Assembly: GCA_963514095.1 (NCBI GenBank)
Contig: OY741285.1
Coordinates: 3,346,375-3,410,374, forward strand
DNA from: Eutrigla gurnardus
Taxonomy: Eukaryota; Chordata; Actinopteri; Perciformes; Triglidae
DNA length: 64,000 bases
Direction: 5' to 3'
Shown: positions 33,746 to 45,880 of the stretch, in pieces
Position numbering within the stretch: the first letter of the stretch is position 1
Layout of the letters: each line of letters starts with the position of its first letter
Program-made: the position numbers and the translations under genes
Notes under the pieces: generated by a model
Databases searched by the model: none
Told to the model about the DNA's origin: nothing
The model's input: only the letters and a program-made list of their open reading frames with translations

Positions 33746-34325
33746 CCCATCTAAAGAGAATGCATCCATTTTTATTATTAATAATGACACCAAGCATTTG
33801 AGTCAAAAGTTGGATACCGTCACAAACAAACACAACGCAGAGTTGAATAGTCCTATTAAATTATGTTTAATAATAGAATTAATAACTATGACAGAAAGAC
33901 ACTGAAATGAGGCAATTGAGATTGAAAGGTTCCAATTCATTTTTCCACTATTTGGGCACCCCGACTGTCAGACGGCAGAGTCATAATATCATGGTGTCAA
34001 GATATGAGCAGTGTTTCAGAGAAATGTGTTCCTTTTGCTGGCAGTTTGTCAGGCCTGAAGGCAGACAGGAAGCCTCCGTAATGCTGCCATTTCACTCTAC
34101 GGAAGACAAAGCGAGGAGCGTTAAATGACCGGTTGGTGAGTCGAGAGAGAGAGGAAGGTGCTCCTCCTTCAGTCGCGGAACAAAAGCAACTAAACAGTGT
34201 GGCCAATGTGATATTTAAACCCTAATCTCTCCTTTTCCCAACACCAGCGGGTCTTTATGACACGTTCGAGGACTGCTCAGCAGATGGGAAATTCCAGACA
34301 CACTCGTGTACGTTTGTCCCCATCC

Positions 34326-34326
<1 letters not shown>
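33746..34326. other. Non-coding stretch, nothing recognised
   Basis: Short frames only; no domain, RNA or repeat was recognised. Confidence 0.45.

Positions 34327-34364
<38 letters not shown>
34327..34364. repeat. (AC)n microsatellite
   Basis: An uninterrupted run of about 19 units. Confidence 0.96.
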
Positions 34365-34367
<3 letters not shown>

Positions 34368-34839
34368 CAAGGCCATCGTGAAACTTTTCACCCTCTAATG
34401 CCCTCCTGCTGTGTTGTTAAGACTTTGAGCCGCAGTAAAAACTTTTTCAATTATAGCCATCGAAACTCTGGCAGAAACGAGTGTGCAAGCAACACTGAAC
34501 TGTGCTCCAAAAAAGAAGAACCCATATTTGTGCTCTGGAGAGAAAATGTACACACCGCTAACATTACAGACTGTTGTGAGGCAGCAGGACTTTAGCGTAG
34601 CTACTGTCACCCAACCAACCTCCTCTGACCGGATCTCAAGGAACTATAAATTAGGGTTTATGATGTCGATCAAAAAAATCCGAGCTGGACTGAAGAGTTT
34701 GCATCTTTTGTTTAAGACGTGAACATCTTGTTGTTGGACCGAACCGGGTCTGGAAGCTCTGATGCTGTAACCATGTGTGTTTGTCTTCGTTTCTCTAAAG
34801 GTGTTGTGGTTGGTCCTCCGAGGGAGGAGGAGGAGGGGA

Positions 34840-34960
34840 TGGGGATGGGATGCTGCTCTGCTGATAATTAGCTTAATGAGACATTAATTAGACGGTAGCT
34901 GTAGGGGAGAGACACGGGGGAGTTCAACTGAGATTACAGAGGGAGGGGGGGGACGAGGTG
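34840..34960. promoter_or_regulatory. Candidate element with paired TAATTA motifs
   Basis: TAATTA occurs at 34865-34870 and again at 34885-34890, separated by 14 bp, next to a G-rich stretch. This fits a homeodomain-bound element (inference). Confidence 0.3.
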
Positions 34961-35768
34961 AGACAAAAGTATCGTTTGTGTAGGATAGCCCTATATGCAT
35001 GTTTAAATACAGATATCAACATGTTGAAAGCACACATCAACAGTCTGAACGACACGTTGAATGTGTTGAGTTTTTTATTGATATTAATGATATGGAAATC
35101 TCTGTCGGAGTCATGTAATTGCACTTGCTGTTCCCCGTGTCTCAGTATGTTGTAACCAAACAGTAAAAGTTGCAAAAAAAGTTGCATTCAGGATCAACAA
35201 ACGTATTAGAGGTGACAGCATACTTGCCAATCTTGAGACCTCAAGAATATGGAGGATATTGAAAACTAAATGTGAGTTTCAGTGACTTTGTTTACTGCAT
35301 TCTGGTGAGTTGTAAAATAAGAATTAAAATGGCAAAAATAATAAATACACTGCAGCAACAAATGCTTTAAATGTAACTTTTCATTCCCATAAAAAATACT
35401 ACGGAATAATTCTGGCATGAATCAGTTTTCATTCATTTGTTTTCTGACTCTGAGTAAACTGCTCTCCCTTTCTCTCGCCTCTCAGACACAACGTGACAAC
35501 GCTGCTCTCTGAAACCTATTATTTTAAATGGCTTGTGCCGCGGTACAACGGCTTTCCACTGCATAAAGCAAAGCCCGACTTGGGGCGTCGCAGCAGCTCT
35601 CTTCAGCAAGGAGACGACGTTGGGTGTAGCTGTATTGTCCAGTGGAACCAGTAGAGCTTTGATGTGCTGGACGCTGCTGGAAACACGTTTCATGACCAAA
35701 AGGAACCAAAAATAGTGGAGTCGCACCGAAGAGTCGGGGTGGGGAAGTAGTTTGGATGAGTGTGTGAC
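34961..35768. other. Non-coding stretch before the satellite
   Basis: No recognisable gene. The frames at 34924-35187 and 35433-35726 (-) show no domain. Confidence 0.45.
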
Positions 35769-36120
35769 TTATGTAGAGGACTCTATAGAGGACTGTATAG
35801 AGGACTATATATAGGTCTATGTAGAGGACTGTATAGAGGACTATATATAGGTCTATGTAGAGGACTATGTAGAGGACTGTATAGAGGACTATATATAGGT
35901 CTATGTAGAGGACTATGTAGAGGACTGTATAGAGGACTATATAGAGGACTATGTAGAGGACTGTATAGAGGACTATATAGAGGACTATATAGAGGACTAT
36001 ATAGAGGACTATGTAGAGGACTATATAGAGGACTATATAGAGGACTATATATAGGTCTATGTAGAGGACTATATAGAGGACTATATAGAGGACTATGTAG
36101 AGGACTATGTAGAGGACTAT

Positions 36121-36972
36121 ATGGAGGACTATATGGAGGACTATGTAGAGGACTATATAGAGGACTATGTAGAGGACTATGTAGAGGACTATGTAGAGGA
36201 CTATATAGAGGACTATGTAGAGGACTATATGGAGGACTATATAGAGGACTATGTAGAGGACTATATAGAGGACTATGTAGATGACTATATGGAGGACTAT
36301 ATAGATGACTATGTAGAGGACTATATAGAGGACTATGTAGAGGACTATATAGAGGACTATATAGAGGACTACGTAGAGGACTACGTAGAGGACTATGTAG
36401 AGGACTATATAGAGGACTATATGGAGGACTATATAGAGGACTATGTAGAGGACTATATAGAGGACTATGTAGAAGACTATGTAGAAGACTATGTAGAGGA
36501 CTATATATGGGACTATGTAGAGGACTATATAGAGGACTATGTAGAGGACTATATGGAGGACTATATGGAGGACTATGTAGAGGACTATATGGAGGACTAT
36601 ATAGAGGACTATATAGAGGACTATGTAGAGGACTATATAGAGGACTATGTAGAGGACTATGTAGAGGACTATATAGAGGACTATGTAGAGGACTATATGG
36701 AGGACTATATGGAGGACTATATAGAGGACTATATAGAGGACTATGTAGAGGACTATATAGAGGACTATGTAGAGGACTATATGGAGGACTATATGGAGGA
36801 CTATGTAGAGGACTATATGGAGGACTATATAGAGGACTATGTAGAGGACTATATAGAGGACTATGTAGAGGACTATATGGAGGACTATATGGAGGACTAT
36901 GTAGAGGACTATGTAGAGGACTATGTAGAGGACTATGTAGAGGACTATATAGAGGACTATAGGACTATATAG
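36121..36972 (+). other. Open frame across the satellite, (V/I/M)EDY repeats; not a credible gene
   Basis: The 12-bp unit equals four codons, so this stretch reads Val/Ile/Met-Glu-Asp-Tyr for 283 codons until a short unit breaks the frame. A second + frame is open at the same time and reads Arg-Gly-Leu-Tyr/Cys. Two frames open together are what an in-phase repeat without stops gives. No promoter or flanking exon was seen. Confidence 0.85.
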
Positions 36973-37139
36973 AGGACTATGTAGATGACTATATAGAGGA
37001 CTATGTAGAGGACTATATAGAGGACTATGTAGAGGACTGTATAGAGGACTATGTAGAGGACTATATAGAGGACTATGTAGAGGACTATATAGAGGACTAT
37101 GTATAGGACTATATAGAGGACTATGTAGAGGACTATGTA

Positions 37140-40100
37140 GAGGACTATTTAGAAGACTATATAGAGGACTATATAGAGGACTAGAGGACTATATAGAGGA
37201 CTATGTAGAGGACTATATAGAGGACTATGTAGAGGACTATATAGAGGACTATAGGACTATATAGAGGACTATGTAGATGACTATATATAGGACTATGTAG
37301 AGGACTGTATAGAGGACTATGTAGAGGACTATATAGAGGACTATGTAGAGGACTATATAGAGGGCTATATAGAGGACTATGTAGAGGACTATATAGAGGA
37401 CTATGTAGATGACTATATACAGGACTATGTAGATGACTATATAGAGGACTATGTAGATGACTGTATAGAGGACTATGTAGAGGACTGTATAGAGGACTAT
37501 GTAGAGGACTATATAGAGGACTATGTAGATGACTATATAGAGGACTGTATAGAGGACTATATAGAGGGCTATATAGAGGACTATGTAGAGGACTATATAG
37601 AGGACTATGTAGATGACTATATAGAGGACTATGTAGAGGACTATATAGAGGACTATAGGACTATATAGAGGACTATGTAGATGACTATATAGAGGACTGT
37701 ATAGAGGACTATGTAGAGGACTATATAGAGGACTATGTAGAGGACTGTATAGAGGACTATGTAGAGGACTATATACAGGACTATGTAGAGGACTATATAG
37801 AGGACTATAGGACTATATAGAGGACTATGTAGATGACTATATAGAGGACTATGTAGAGGACTGTATAGAGGACTATGTAGAGGACTATATAGAGGACTAT
37901 GTAGAGGACTATATGGAGGACTATATAGAGGACTATGTAGAGGACTATATAGAGGACTATGTAGAGGACTATATGGAGGACTATATGGAGGACTATGTAG
38001 AGGACTATATAGAGGACTATGTAGAGGACTATGTAGAGGACTATATAGAGGACTATAGGACTATATAGAGGACTATGTAGATGACTATATAGAGGACTAT
38101 GTAGAGGACTATATAGAGGACTATGTAGAGGACTGTATAGAGGACTATGTAGAGGACTATATAGAGGACTATGTAGAGGACTATATAGAGGACTATGTAT
38201 AGGACTATATAGAGGACTATGTAGAGGACTATGTAGAGGACTATTTAGAAGACTATATAGAGGACTATATAGAGGACTAGAGGACTATATAGAGGACTAT
38301 GTAGAGGACTATATAGAGGACTATGTAGAGGACTATGTAGAGGACTATATAGAGGACTATAGGACTATATAGAGGACTATGTAGATGACTATATATAGGA
38401 CTATGTAGAGGACTGTATAGAGGACTATGTAGAGGACTATATAGAGGACTATGTAGAGGACTATATAGAGGGCTATATAGAGGACTATGTAGAGGACTAT
38501 ATAGAGGACTATGTAGATGACTATATACAGGACTATGTAGATGACTATATAGAGGACTATGTAGATGACTGTATAGAGGACTATGTAGAGGACTGTATAG
38601 AGGACTATGTAGAGGACTATATAGAGGACTATGTAGATGACTATATAGAGGACTGTATAGAGGACTATATAGAGGGCTATATAGAGGACTATGTAGAGGA
38701 CTATATAGAGGACTATGTAGATGACTATATAGAGGACTATGTAGAGGACTATATAGAGGACTATAGGACTATATAGAGGACTATGTAGATGACTATATAG
38801 AGGACTGTATAGAGGACTATGTAGAGGACTATATAGAGGACTATGTAGAGGACTGTATAGAGGACTATGTAGAGGACTATATACAGGACTATGTAGAGGA
38901 CTATATAGAGGACTATAGGACTATATAGAGGACTATGTAGATGACTATATAGAGGACTATGTAGAGGACTGTATAGAGGACTATGTAGAGGACTATATAG
39001 AGGACTATGTAGAGGACTATATAGAGGACTATGTAGAGGACTATGTAGAGGACTATATAGAGGACTATAGGACTATATAGAGGACTATGTAGAGGACTAT
39101 ATAGAGGACTATGTAGATGACTATATAGAGGACTATATATAGGTCTATGTAGAGGACTATATGGAGGACTATATAGAGGACTATGTAGAGGACTATATAG
39201 AGGACTATGTATAGGACTATATAGAGGACTATGTAGAGGACTATGTAGAGGACTATTTAGAAGACTATATAGAGGACTATATAGAGGACTAGAGGACTAT
39301 ATAGAGGACTATGTAGAGGACTATATAGAGGACTATGTAGAGGACTATGTAGAGGACTATATAGAGGACTATAGGACTATATAGAGGACTATGTAGATGA
39401 CTATATAGAGGACTATGTAGAGGACTGTATAGAGGACTATGTAGAGGACTATATAGAGGACTATGTAGAGGACTGTATAGAGGACTATATAGAGGGCTAT
39501 ATAGAGGACTATGTAGAGGACTATATAGAGGACTATGTAGATGACTATATAGAGGACTATGTAGAGGACTATATAGAGGACTATAGGACTATATAGAGGA
39601 CTATGTAGATGACTATATAGAGGACTATGTAGAGGACTGTATAGAGGACTATGTAGAGGACTATATAGAGGACTATGTAGAGGACTGTATAGAGGACTAT
39701 GTAGAGGACTGTATAGAGGACTATGTAGAGGACTGTATAGAAGACTATATACAGGACTATGTAGAGGACTATGTAGAGGACTATATAGAGGACTAGAGGA
39801 CTATATAGAGGACTATGTAGAGGACTATATAGAGGACTATAGGACTATATAGAGGACTATGTAGATGACTATATAGAGGACTATGTAGAGGACTGTATAG
39901 AGGACTATGTAGAGGACTATATAGAGGACTATGTAGAGGACTATATAGAGGGCTATATAGAGGACTATGTAGAGGACTATATAGAGGACTATGTAGATGA
40001 CTATATAGAGGACTATGTAGATGACTATATAGAGGACTATGTAGATGACTGTATAGAGGACTATGTAGAGGACTGTATAGAGGACTATGTAGAGGACTAT

Positions 40101-40760
40101 ATAGAGGACTATGTAGAGGACTGTATAGAGGACTATATAGAGGGCTATATAGAGGACTATGTAGAGGACTATATAGAGGACTATGTAGATGACTATATAG
40201 AGGACTATATAGAGGACTATAGGACTATATAGAGGACTATGTAGATGACTATATAGAGGACTGTATAGAGGACTATGTAGAGGACTATATAGAGGACTAT
40301 GTAGAGGACTGTATAGAGGACTATGTAGAGGACTATATAGAGGACTATGTAGAGGACTGTATAGAGGACTATGTAGAGGACTATATACAGGACTATGTAG
40401 AGGACTATATAGAGGACTATAGGACTATATAGAGGACTATGTAGATGACTATATAGAGGACTATGTAGAGGACTGTATAGAGGACTATGTAGAGGACTAT
40501 ATAGAGGACTATGTAGAGGACTATGTAGAGGACTATATAGAGGACTATAGGACTATATAGAGGACTATGTAGAGGACTATATAGAGGACTATGTAGATGA
40601 CTATATAGAGGACTATATATAGGTCTATGTAGAGGACTATATGGAGGACTATATAGAGGACTATGTAGAGGACTATATAGGGGACTATGTATAGGACTAT
40701 ATAGAGGACTATGTAGAGGACTATGTAGAGGACTATTTAGAAGACTATATAGAGGACTAT
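37140..40760 (+). repeat. Higher-order blocks of 1.0-1.5 kb within the satellite
   Basis: The rare marker variant ctatttagaagactat appears near 37145, 38241, 39253 and 40733, each time followed by the short unit ggactagaggact. Marker spacing is 1096, 1012 and 1480 bp, each equal to 4 modulo 12. Long stretches between markers match base for base, for example 37251-37470 and 38359-38578. This shows duplication of kilobase blocks, not only slippage of single units. Confidence 0.88.
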
Positions 40761-40956
40761 ATAGAGGACTAGAGGACTATATAGAGGACTATGTAGAGGA
40801 CTATATAGAGGACTATGTAGAGGACTATGTAGAGGACTATATAGAGGACTATAGGACTATATAGAGGACTATATAGAGGACTATGTAGAGGACTATGTAG
40901 ATGACTATGTAGAGGACTATATACAGGACTACATAGAGGACTAGAGGACTATATAG

Positions 40957-41665
40957 TGAGCTCATAGTAAAACACTTTTGTAAACTACTCGTGTCGTTTT
41001 CTCTCCGCTGTTAATTACATCACAGCTGTTGCCAAATTAAAACTTGTCAGATCCACGGCAGCTGGTGGACCATCCATAAAAAAAGTGCCAACATAATTTT
41101 TTTTAATAACTACATCTTCTAAGCCATTTGGTTGAGATGCCTCTTTTTCCGAAAGCTCCTCGAGAATTTAAGGGCTTTTATTTTGAAAGGGAAGAGCGAA
41201 AGGAGTGGTATAAGCAGCAATCGTCAATCTGGATGCAATGAGTGCGTTAACTAAAACTTACAGATTGATATTAGCGGTTTAAAGTGGTTGAGCTGACTGA
41301 AGCACGTGTCATATTTCATTTTCCAGGGAGGAAAAAAAATGGATTTGATTTTGATATAAACATACGAAGGAATGTAATTTCAGCTCGGCTTTAAGGGGCC
41401 ACCTCTGTATTTACGGAGGCGACGGGAAAAAGCTGGGCGCCGCTTGCTGAGCGTCCTCACAAACAGGGGCAGATGTAGTGGATGACATTAAAGCCGCCCC
41501 GGTCTGTAGCTGGATGTGTCGGAGAGCCAGACGGCGGCTGAAGGGCTCCGGTTTATCTCTCAGCGGCGTGGGAGAGAACATGCCTCAGGTGTGAGGTGTG
41601 GCAGGCAGGCTAAAGCTCTTAACCCTGCTCTCAGACGCGCTACGCCCTCCTCCTCACCTCAACGC
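40957..41665. other. Non-coding stretch after the satellite
   Basis: Unique-looking DNA begins abruptly at about 40957. No gene was recognised up to the next CA array. Confidence 0.5.
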
Positions 41666-41712
41666 GCACACACACACACACACACACACACAACCACACA
41701 CACTCACACACA
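41666..41712. repeat. Interrupted (CA)n microsatellite
   Basis: CA units with CAAC and CTC interruptions. Confidence 0.93.
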
Positions 41713-41821
41713 GTCTTTTATTCTCTTGAGCAACACCACAACTGTCTGCGGGGAACAGAGTCGAAGGTGAGGATAAGGAGGCTTGTTGTGGCATCATCTT
41801 GTAGGATTACACCCCTATCTG

Positions 41822-41822
<1 letters not shown>

Positions 41823-41898
<76 letters not shown>
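41823..41898. repeat. (CA)n microsatellite, 76 bp
   Basis: An uninterrupted run of 38 units. Confidence 0.98.
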
Positions 41899-41901
<3 letters not shown>

Positions 41902-41934
41902 CATATGGCCCCAGAAAGCCCTCTAGAGCTCCAC

Positions 41935-42065
41935 AGAGGGCTATCAAGGCCTAATTAATGGCGGGTGCAGTTATGTTTTATGATAGGACATAATCGGGCT
42001 CTAATTAGTGTGGAATGGGGCCCAGTGGTCTGATTTATGACCAGTTAGGATGATCGCTGGGCGGT
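41935..42065. promoter_or_regulatory. Candidate element with two TAATTA motifs
   Basis: TAATTA lies at 41952-41957 and 42002-42007 in repeat-free sequence with the related contexts ggcctaattaatgg and gctctaattagtg. A homeodomain-type enhancer is possible. Confidence 0.33.
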
Positions 42066-43674
42066 GATTTAAGAGCCGACATTTTCATCTCGTACACTCG
42101 CAGATACACTCTCTTGCCTTCCACAACATGTGCCGGAGGGCTGCGGGGGGGGTCGCGGGTTGCTTTCCGCGCTGTTATCTCCTCTACAGAGTCCGACCGC
42201 TTCCACTCACAACCCCGAGATTTCACCCGTGAGTCTCCTCGACGGATCGTTTGAATTACCAACATTTTGAGAGCGGCCCCGAACGTTCCAACTGTGTGAC
42301 CTTTTTCTTGGAGAAATGGATTTTGTGAGATAGTGTCAGCGTGGGATTGTGGGGATGCCAGAATGTGAGCCGGCAGTGAGGAGAGAAGATGAGAGGATGG
42401 GAACGGGGAAACGAAACACGGCAATCGGAGAAAAAAATGGGGAGAGAACTTCATTTCATTTCTTTCAGTTGGGGAAGTTTGAATTGTTTTTCATTGGTAA
42501 ACAAATGCCATTTATATAGTTAGAATTTGAGAAAGACCAATCTCTATTATTATAAAAAAAAGCAGAAGCAAAATAGCAATATGTTTCTCATTCCTCAAAG
42601 GCAGACTTTTCTTTCTCCCTCCAAACAAATATGTCTGTTAAAGTGTTTAATCTCTCCAGCATCATCACTGAAAACACTGAAACCAATGCTCATTTAGCCT
42701 GAGAGCATTAATATGTGACGTAACCACCCGCTGCATTTTGGGTAACAGACTGACGGAGTGGATTTGTTTCCGAAACCTAACTTCCTGTAAAGACGGAATT
42801 TTATTTTGAAAATCTCTTGTTACGTTATGTTCCTACGTATCTTGGAAATGCAGTTTTCAGATTTTTTGCACATTTGACTGGAATATTTTGACACTGATAT
42901 TAATAGGGCCAATCAAAAACTGGTTTTATAGATGTTTGATGTGGCTGTTTTACATAACATTCTTAATTAATTATAATAATTGTATCTCCTTTTTATACCA
43001 ATATTTCAGAAAGTATTTGTCAAGTTGTTGTATATTTAAATCTTGCCTTTCTATTGCCATATTGTTACATCATTACCATTATTAACTTAAATTAATTGTA
43101 TTTTTTATTCTCATTTGGACATTTGCTCTCATTTTTAATATTATTATTAGCATTTTTCTCTGTACTCTTGTCACTGCGTTCTGGATCTCAACGTGACTGA
43201 TTAGATATTTATCTCAAAGTTGTGCCCTCTTCTCGGTACTTCTGCATGTTCTCGTATCCGGAGATCAAACCCACAAAGTGGCATTGTGTCCCGTTGCGTG
43301 AACGCCGGCGTCCAGCGGGGGGAAAGCGGGGCGTCGGGGTTTTGATCAGCAGAGGGATGAAAGTTTGACAGAAACTCAGTGAAATCCCTTTCAGCGCTCA
43401 TGCATTCTTCATGTACACAGAATATCCGTTCACAGAGAATATCTTTGATGGCCGAGACATCTCGGCCTTCCTTCTCTCTGCAGGATCAGACACACGGACC
43501 AGCTCCGTGGTCGTGGTTACGTAACCCCCGGCTTGGCCCGGGGGTCGGAGCGGAAAGGAGACGGAGGAAGTTCACACATTGTTAAGAATACGACGGCAAA
43601 GTTCATGCTTAGAGAGCAAAGACTCTCTGGTGTTCCTTCCTCTCTCTCCTGCTCTGCTGTGCTCATATGCATGA
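42066..43674. other. Non-coding stretch
   Basis: The minus frame at 42035-42454 (139 codons) shows no recognised domain or supporting splice context. 42.9-43.15 kb is very AT-rich. Confidence 0.45.
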
Positions 43675-43778
43675 GTGTGTGTGTGAGTGTGTGTGTGTGT
43701 GTGTGTCTGTCTGTGTGTCTGTCTGTGTGTGTGTGTGTGTGTGTGTGTGAGTGTGTGTGAGTGTGTGTGTGTCTGTGT

Positions 43779-43813
<35 letters not shown>
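43675..43813. repeat. Compound (GT)n/(GTCT)n microsatellite, 139 bp
   Basis: GT units with GAGT, GTCTGTCT and GTCTGTGT interruptions; an old, impure array. Confidence 0.95.
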
Positions 43814-43816
<3 letters not shown>

Positions 43817-44625
43817 ATGGGCTCTCCTCGTTTCCCCCTCTGGCGTCTTTCTGACTTTTAAACTACCTTGAACGGAATTATGTCTCCAACTTGAGAGAGC
43901 TCATAAAGTAGCAGAGTGTGGAGCAGCTCTGTAGACCCTATTTACCAAACCTCTTCTGACACAGGCTGAATTAAAAAAAAAAAAAAATCCATACACACAC
44001 ACGTCTGCACACACACACACAGTCACACAGACGAAGGCAAATCAAATCAAACAGGAGAATATGTCTGAATGTGCAAACCTGTCTACACCTGCCTCGGCCT
44101 CATCTTTTAAATTGTGTTACTTTTGATGGATTGCTTCTGCTATTCCATCTTTTTCTATATATATTTTTTTTTATTTGAATGTGTAATTTCTTTTTTTATG
44201 TATATGACTTCTAGCAAGTGGATCGTTTTTAAGAGTTGGTAATCTAAAGGGCCGTTCTGTTATGGTGATGCTGTTTTTTTAGGTGTTTTAGGCTACCTAG
44301 AGATATAAACGTCTAATATTGTGTTAAATGCATTAACTTGGATGAAAGTTGGGTAAATTCCCAGTTTAAGGACGCAGATAGAAGAAGCAACACAGAAGTT
44401 AAGCAATGTACATCTGTAGTTGTAAAGGTCCTGAAAGTCACATAATACCAAAATACAGAACGAAGCGATCGCGGTAGATCAGAAACTCTCTGTGAGCTAA
44501 AATTACTGTTTTTGTAAATGGGAGTCTTTGAATAGAACAGCTTGTTCTTGTCAAAAAAGGGCTGCACAGCAAGGTAAAGCAGTTGGATTTTTTTGCTTAA
44601 CATATTATTGTTTTTTTTTAATGTC
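43814..44625. other. Non-coding stretch
   Basis: An A run of about 16 near 43973 and short T runs. No gene was seen. Confidence 0.5.
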
Positions 44626-44702
44626 TCACATTACTCGCTGGAGGCTCTGGATACTGGAATACGATAAAACACCCACTTCCAGACCCAAACTATCCCTTTA
44701 GG
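44626..44702 (-). mobile_element. Possible MITE end
   Basis: The minus strand begins ctaaagggatagtttgggtc, which resembles the TTAAAGGGATAGTT-type tips of fish MITEs (from memory). The other end was not located, so the call is weak. Confidence 0.3.
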
Positions 44703-45044
44703 TTGTTTTGAAACATAAAAAACCCTCGTCGCTGCTTTTTTGCCAATTTTTCCATTAAAGAATGCAGATGGATCAAACCTTTAAGTTTGCATCTAAAGTC
44801 CAAGAGTTAAAAGAACATTTTTTGGAAAAAAAAGGCAAGGTTTTGGCATACATTTTTTTTTAGCAAAAAAGTAATTCAACAAATTTCATAAAATGTTGTC
44901 AAAATGTGCTTAAAAACTCAGAAAAACCCATGTTATCGTATGCCTGTTCAAGTCTGAGTGTAGTGAGTCCAAAACAGTTCAAAAGCCAGTCATTATAAAA
45001 AAAAAAGACATTGTTTTGGCCTAAATTTTGTATATTACTAATAT

Positions 45045-45425
45045 TTTACCTTCATTCAACCAGGAAATCCCATTGTGATAAAACACTATTTTACAAGGGA
45101 GCCCTAGCCAAAGTAGCAGCCATACAAAATACACTATATAATACACATACAAATGAACAATAAACAGAGTGACAGCTATTTAAGCACTGCATTCTTTATG
45201 ATAACTTTAAAATCATGAATAGAGGATGTTTTTAGTTTAGTTTTTTGGAGATAATTCCATGACAATGGTGCATTTACACTAGGCCACTTCATTGTTCTGG
45301 GCAGATCAGGTAGCTGGTGAGTATTAAAACATCAAATGTTCAAAATGATGTTCCCACACAACTAAAAATGCCTTGTGAATCATGTTTTAATAGAAATACA
45401 TTTTTGACATATAGGCCTTTAAGCA
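45045..45425 (+). mobile_element. Dispersed repeat fragment of teleost type
   Basis: The text ccttcattcaaccaggaaat, then cccattgtgat, then ttttacaagggagccctagc and cagccatacaaaatac, resembles a widespread fish repeat (ttatttaaccaggcaagtcc... type, from memory). The right boundary is uncertain. Confidence 0.5.
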
Positions 45426-45789
45426 CACCTTATGTTGTGTGTGCATGAAGTGATGCCATCGTTGTATTATGAGGAGGAGGAGAAGTACTGCTAGACCCCA
45501 CAGCAGTAGTGAAAGTACTATTTAAGCCTTTAACGATGGCTGCTAACTGGATGCCGGTGTGTGTGTGTGGACCGCGTGGTCTCGCACGGATTAAACCGTC
45601 CTCCCGTGTCCCACAGTGGGCACACCTGGACCCCGAGACCGCTTGACTTAAAGCCAGCTCGCCACTGCGCCGCCGCCGCACGCATCATTAACCGACACTG
45701 TGCTTTTGGTGAAGCGGCACATGGTAGTGAGACGTAATGGATGGCACACAGAGCCGGCGACAGCAGCGTCGCGGCGGTGATTTGTCTCA

Positions 45790-45880
45790 TTTTCAGCCTA
45801 CTGCTGTTCTGGAGTTAACCAGCACCTAATTAGTGTGTGGCGCCGCCGAGGCTGTCTGCGCTTTGTTTGAATGTAGGTGT
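45790..45880. promoter_or_regulatory. Candidate element with TAATTA
   Basis: The text agttaaccagcacctaatta (TAATTA at 45827-45832) followed by CpG-containing sequence; complex and repeat-free. A weak regulatory candidate. Confidence 0.25.

Larger units (their letters stand above)
35769..40956 (+). repeat. Large 12-bp satellite array, about 5.2 kb
   Basis: The unit is gtagaggactat, alternating with atagaggactat and atggaggactat, roughly 430 units. Variants include gactgt, gatgac, gaagac, atacagg, agggct and shortened 8-bp units (ggactataggactat and ggactagaggact). The array opens with a 24-48-bp pattern that includes atataggtctat (35769-36120), continues with an almost pure in-frame stretch (36121-36960), and ends with about 4 kb organised in long blocks. 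It is purine-rich on the + strand and rich in the palindrome CTATATAG. It is not CRISPR: there are no unique spacers. The length depends on assembly accuracy. Confidence 0.97.

Noticed and set aside
35760..36284. 174-codon RGLY-type frame as a gene
   Set aside because: Same satellite read in another frame; no independent support.
36121..36972. 283-codon acidic repeat protein as a gene
   Set aside because: It is a direct translation of the 12-bp satellite. A second frame is equally open, and no promoter, splice site or flanking coding sequence is visible.
35769..40956. CRISPR array
   Set aside because: The units are 12 bp and contiguous, with no unique spacers, and the DNA is eukaryotic.
42035..42454. 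139-codon minus-strand frame
   Set aside because: No domain was recognised, and composition follows the local sequence. It cannot be supported without a search.
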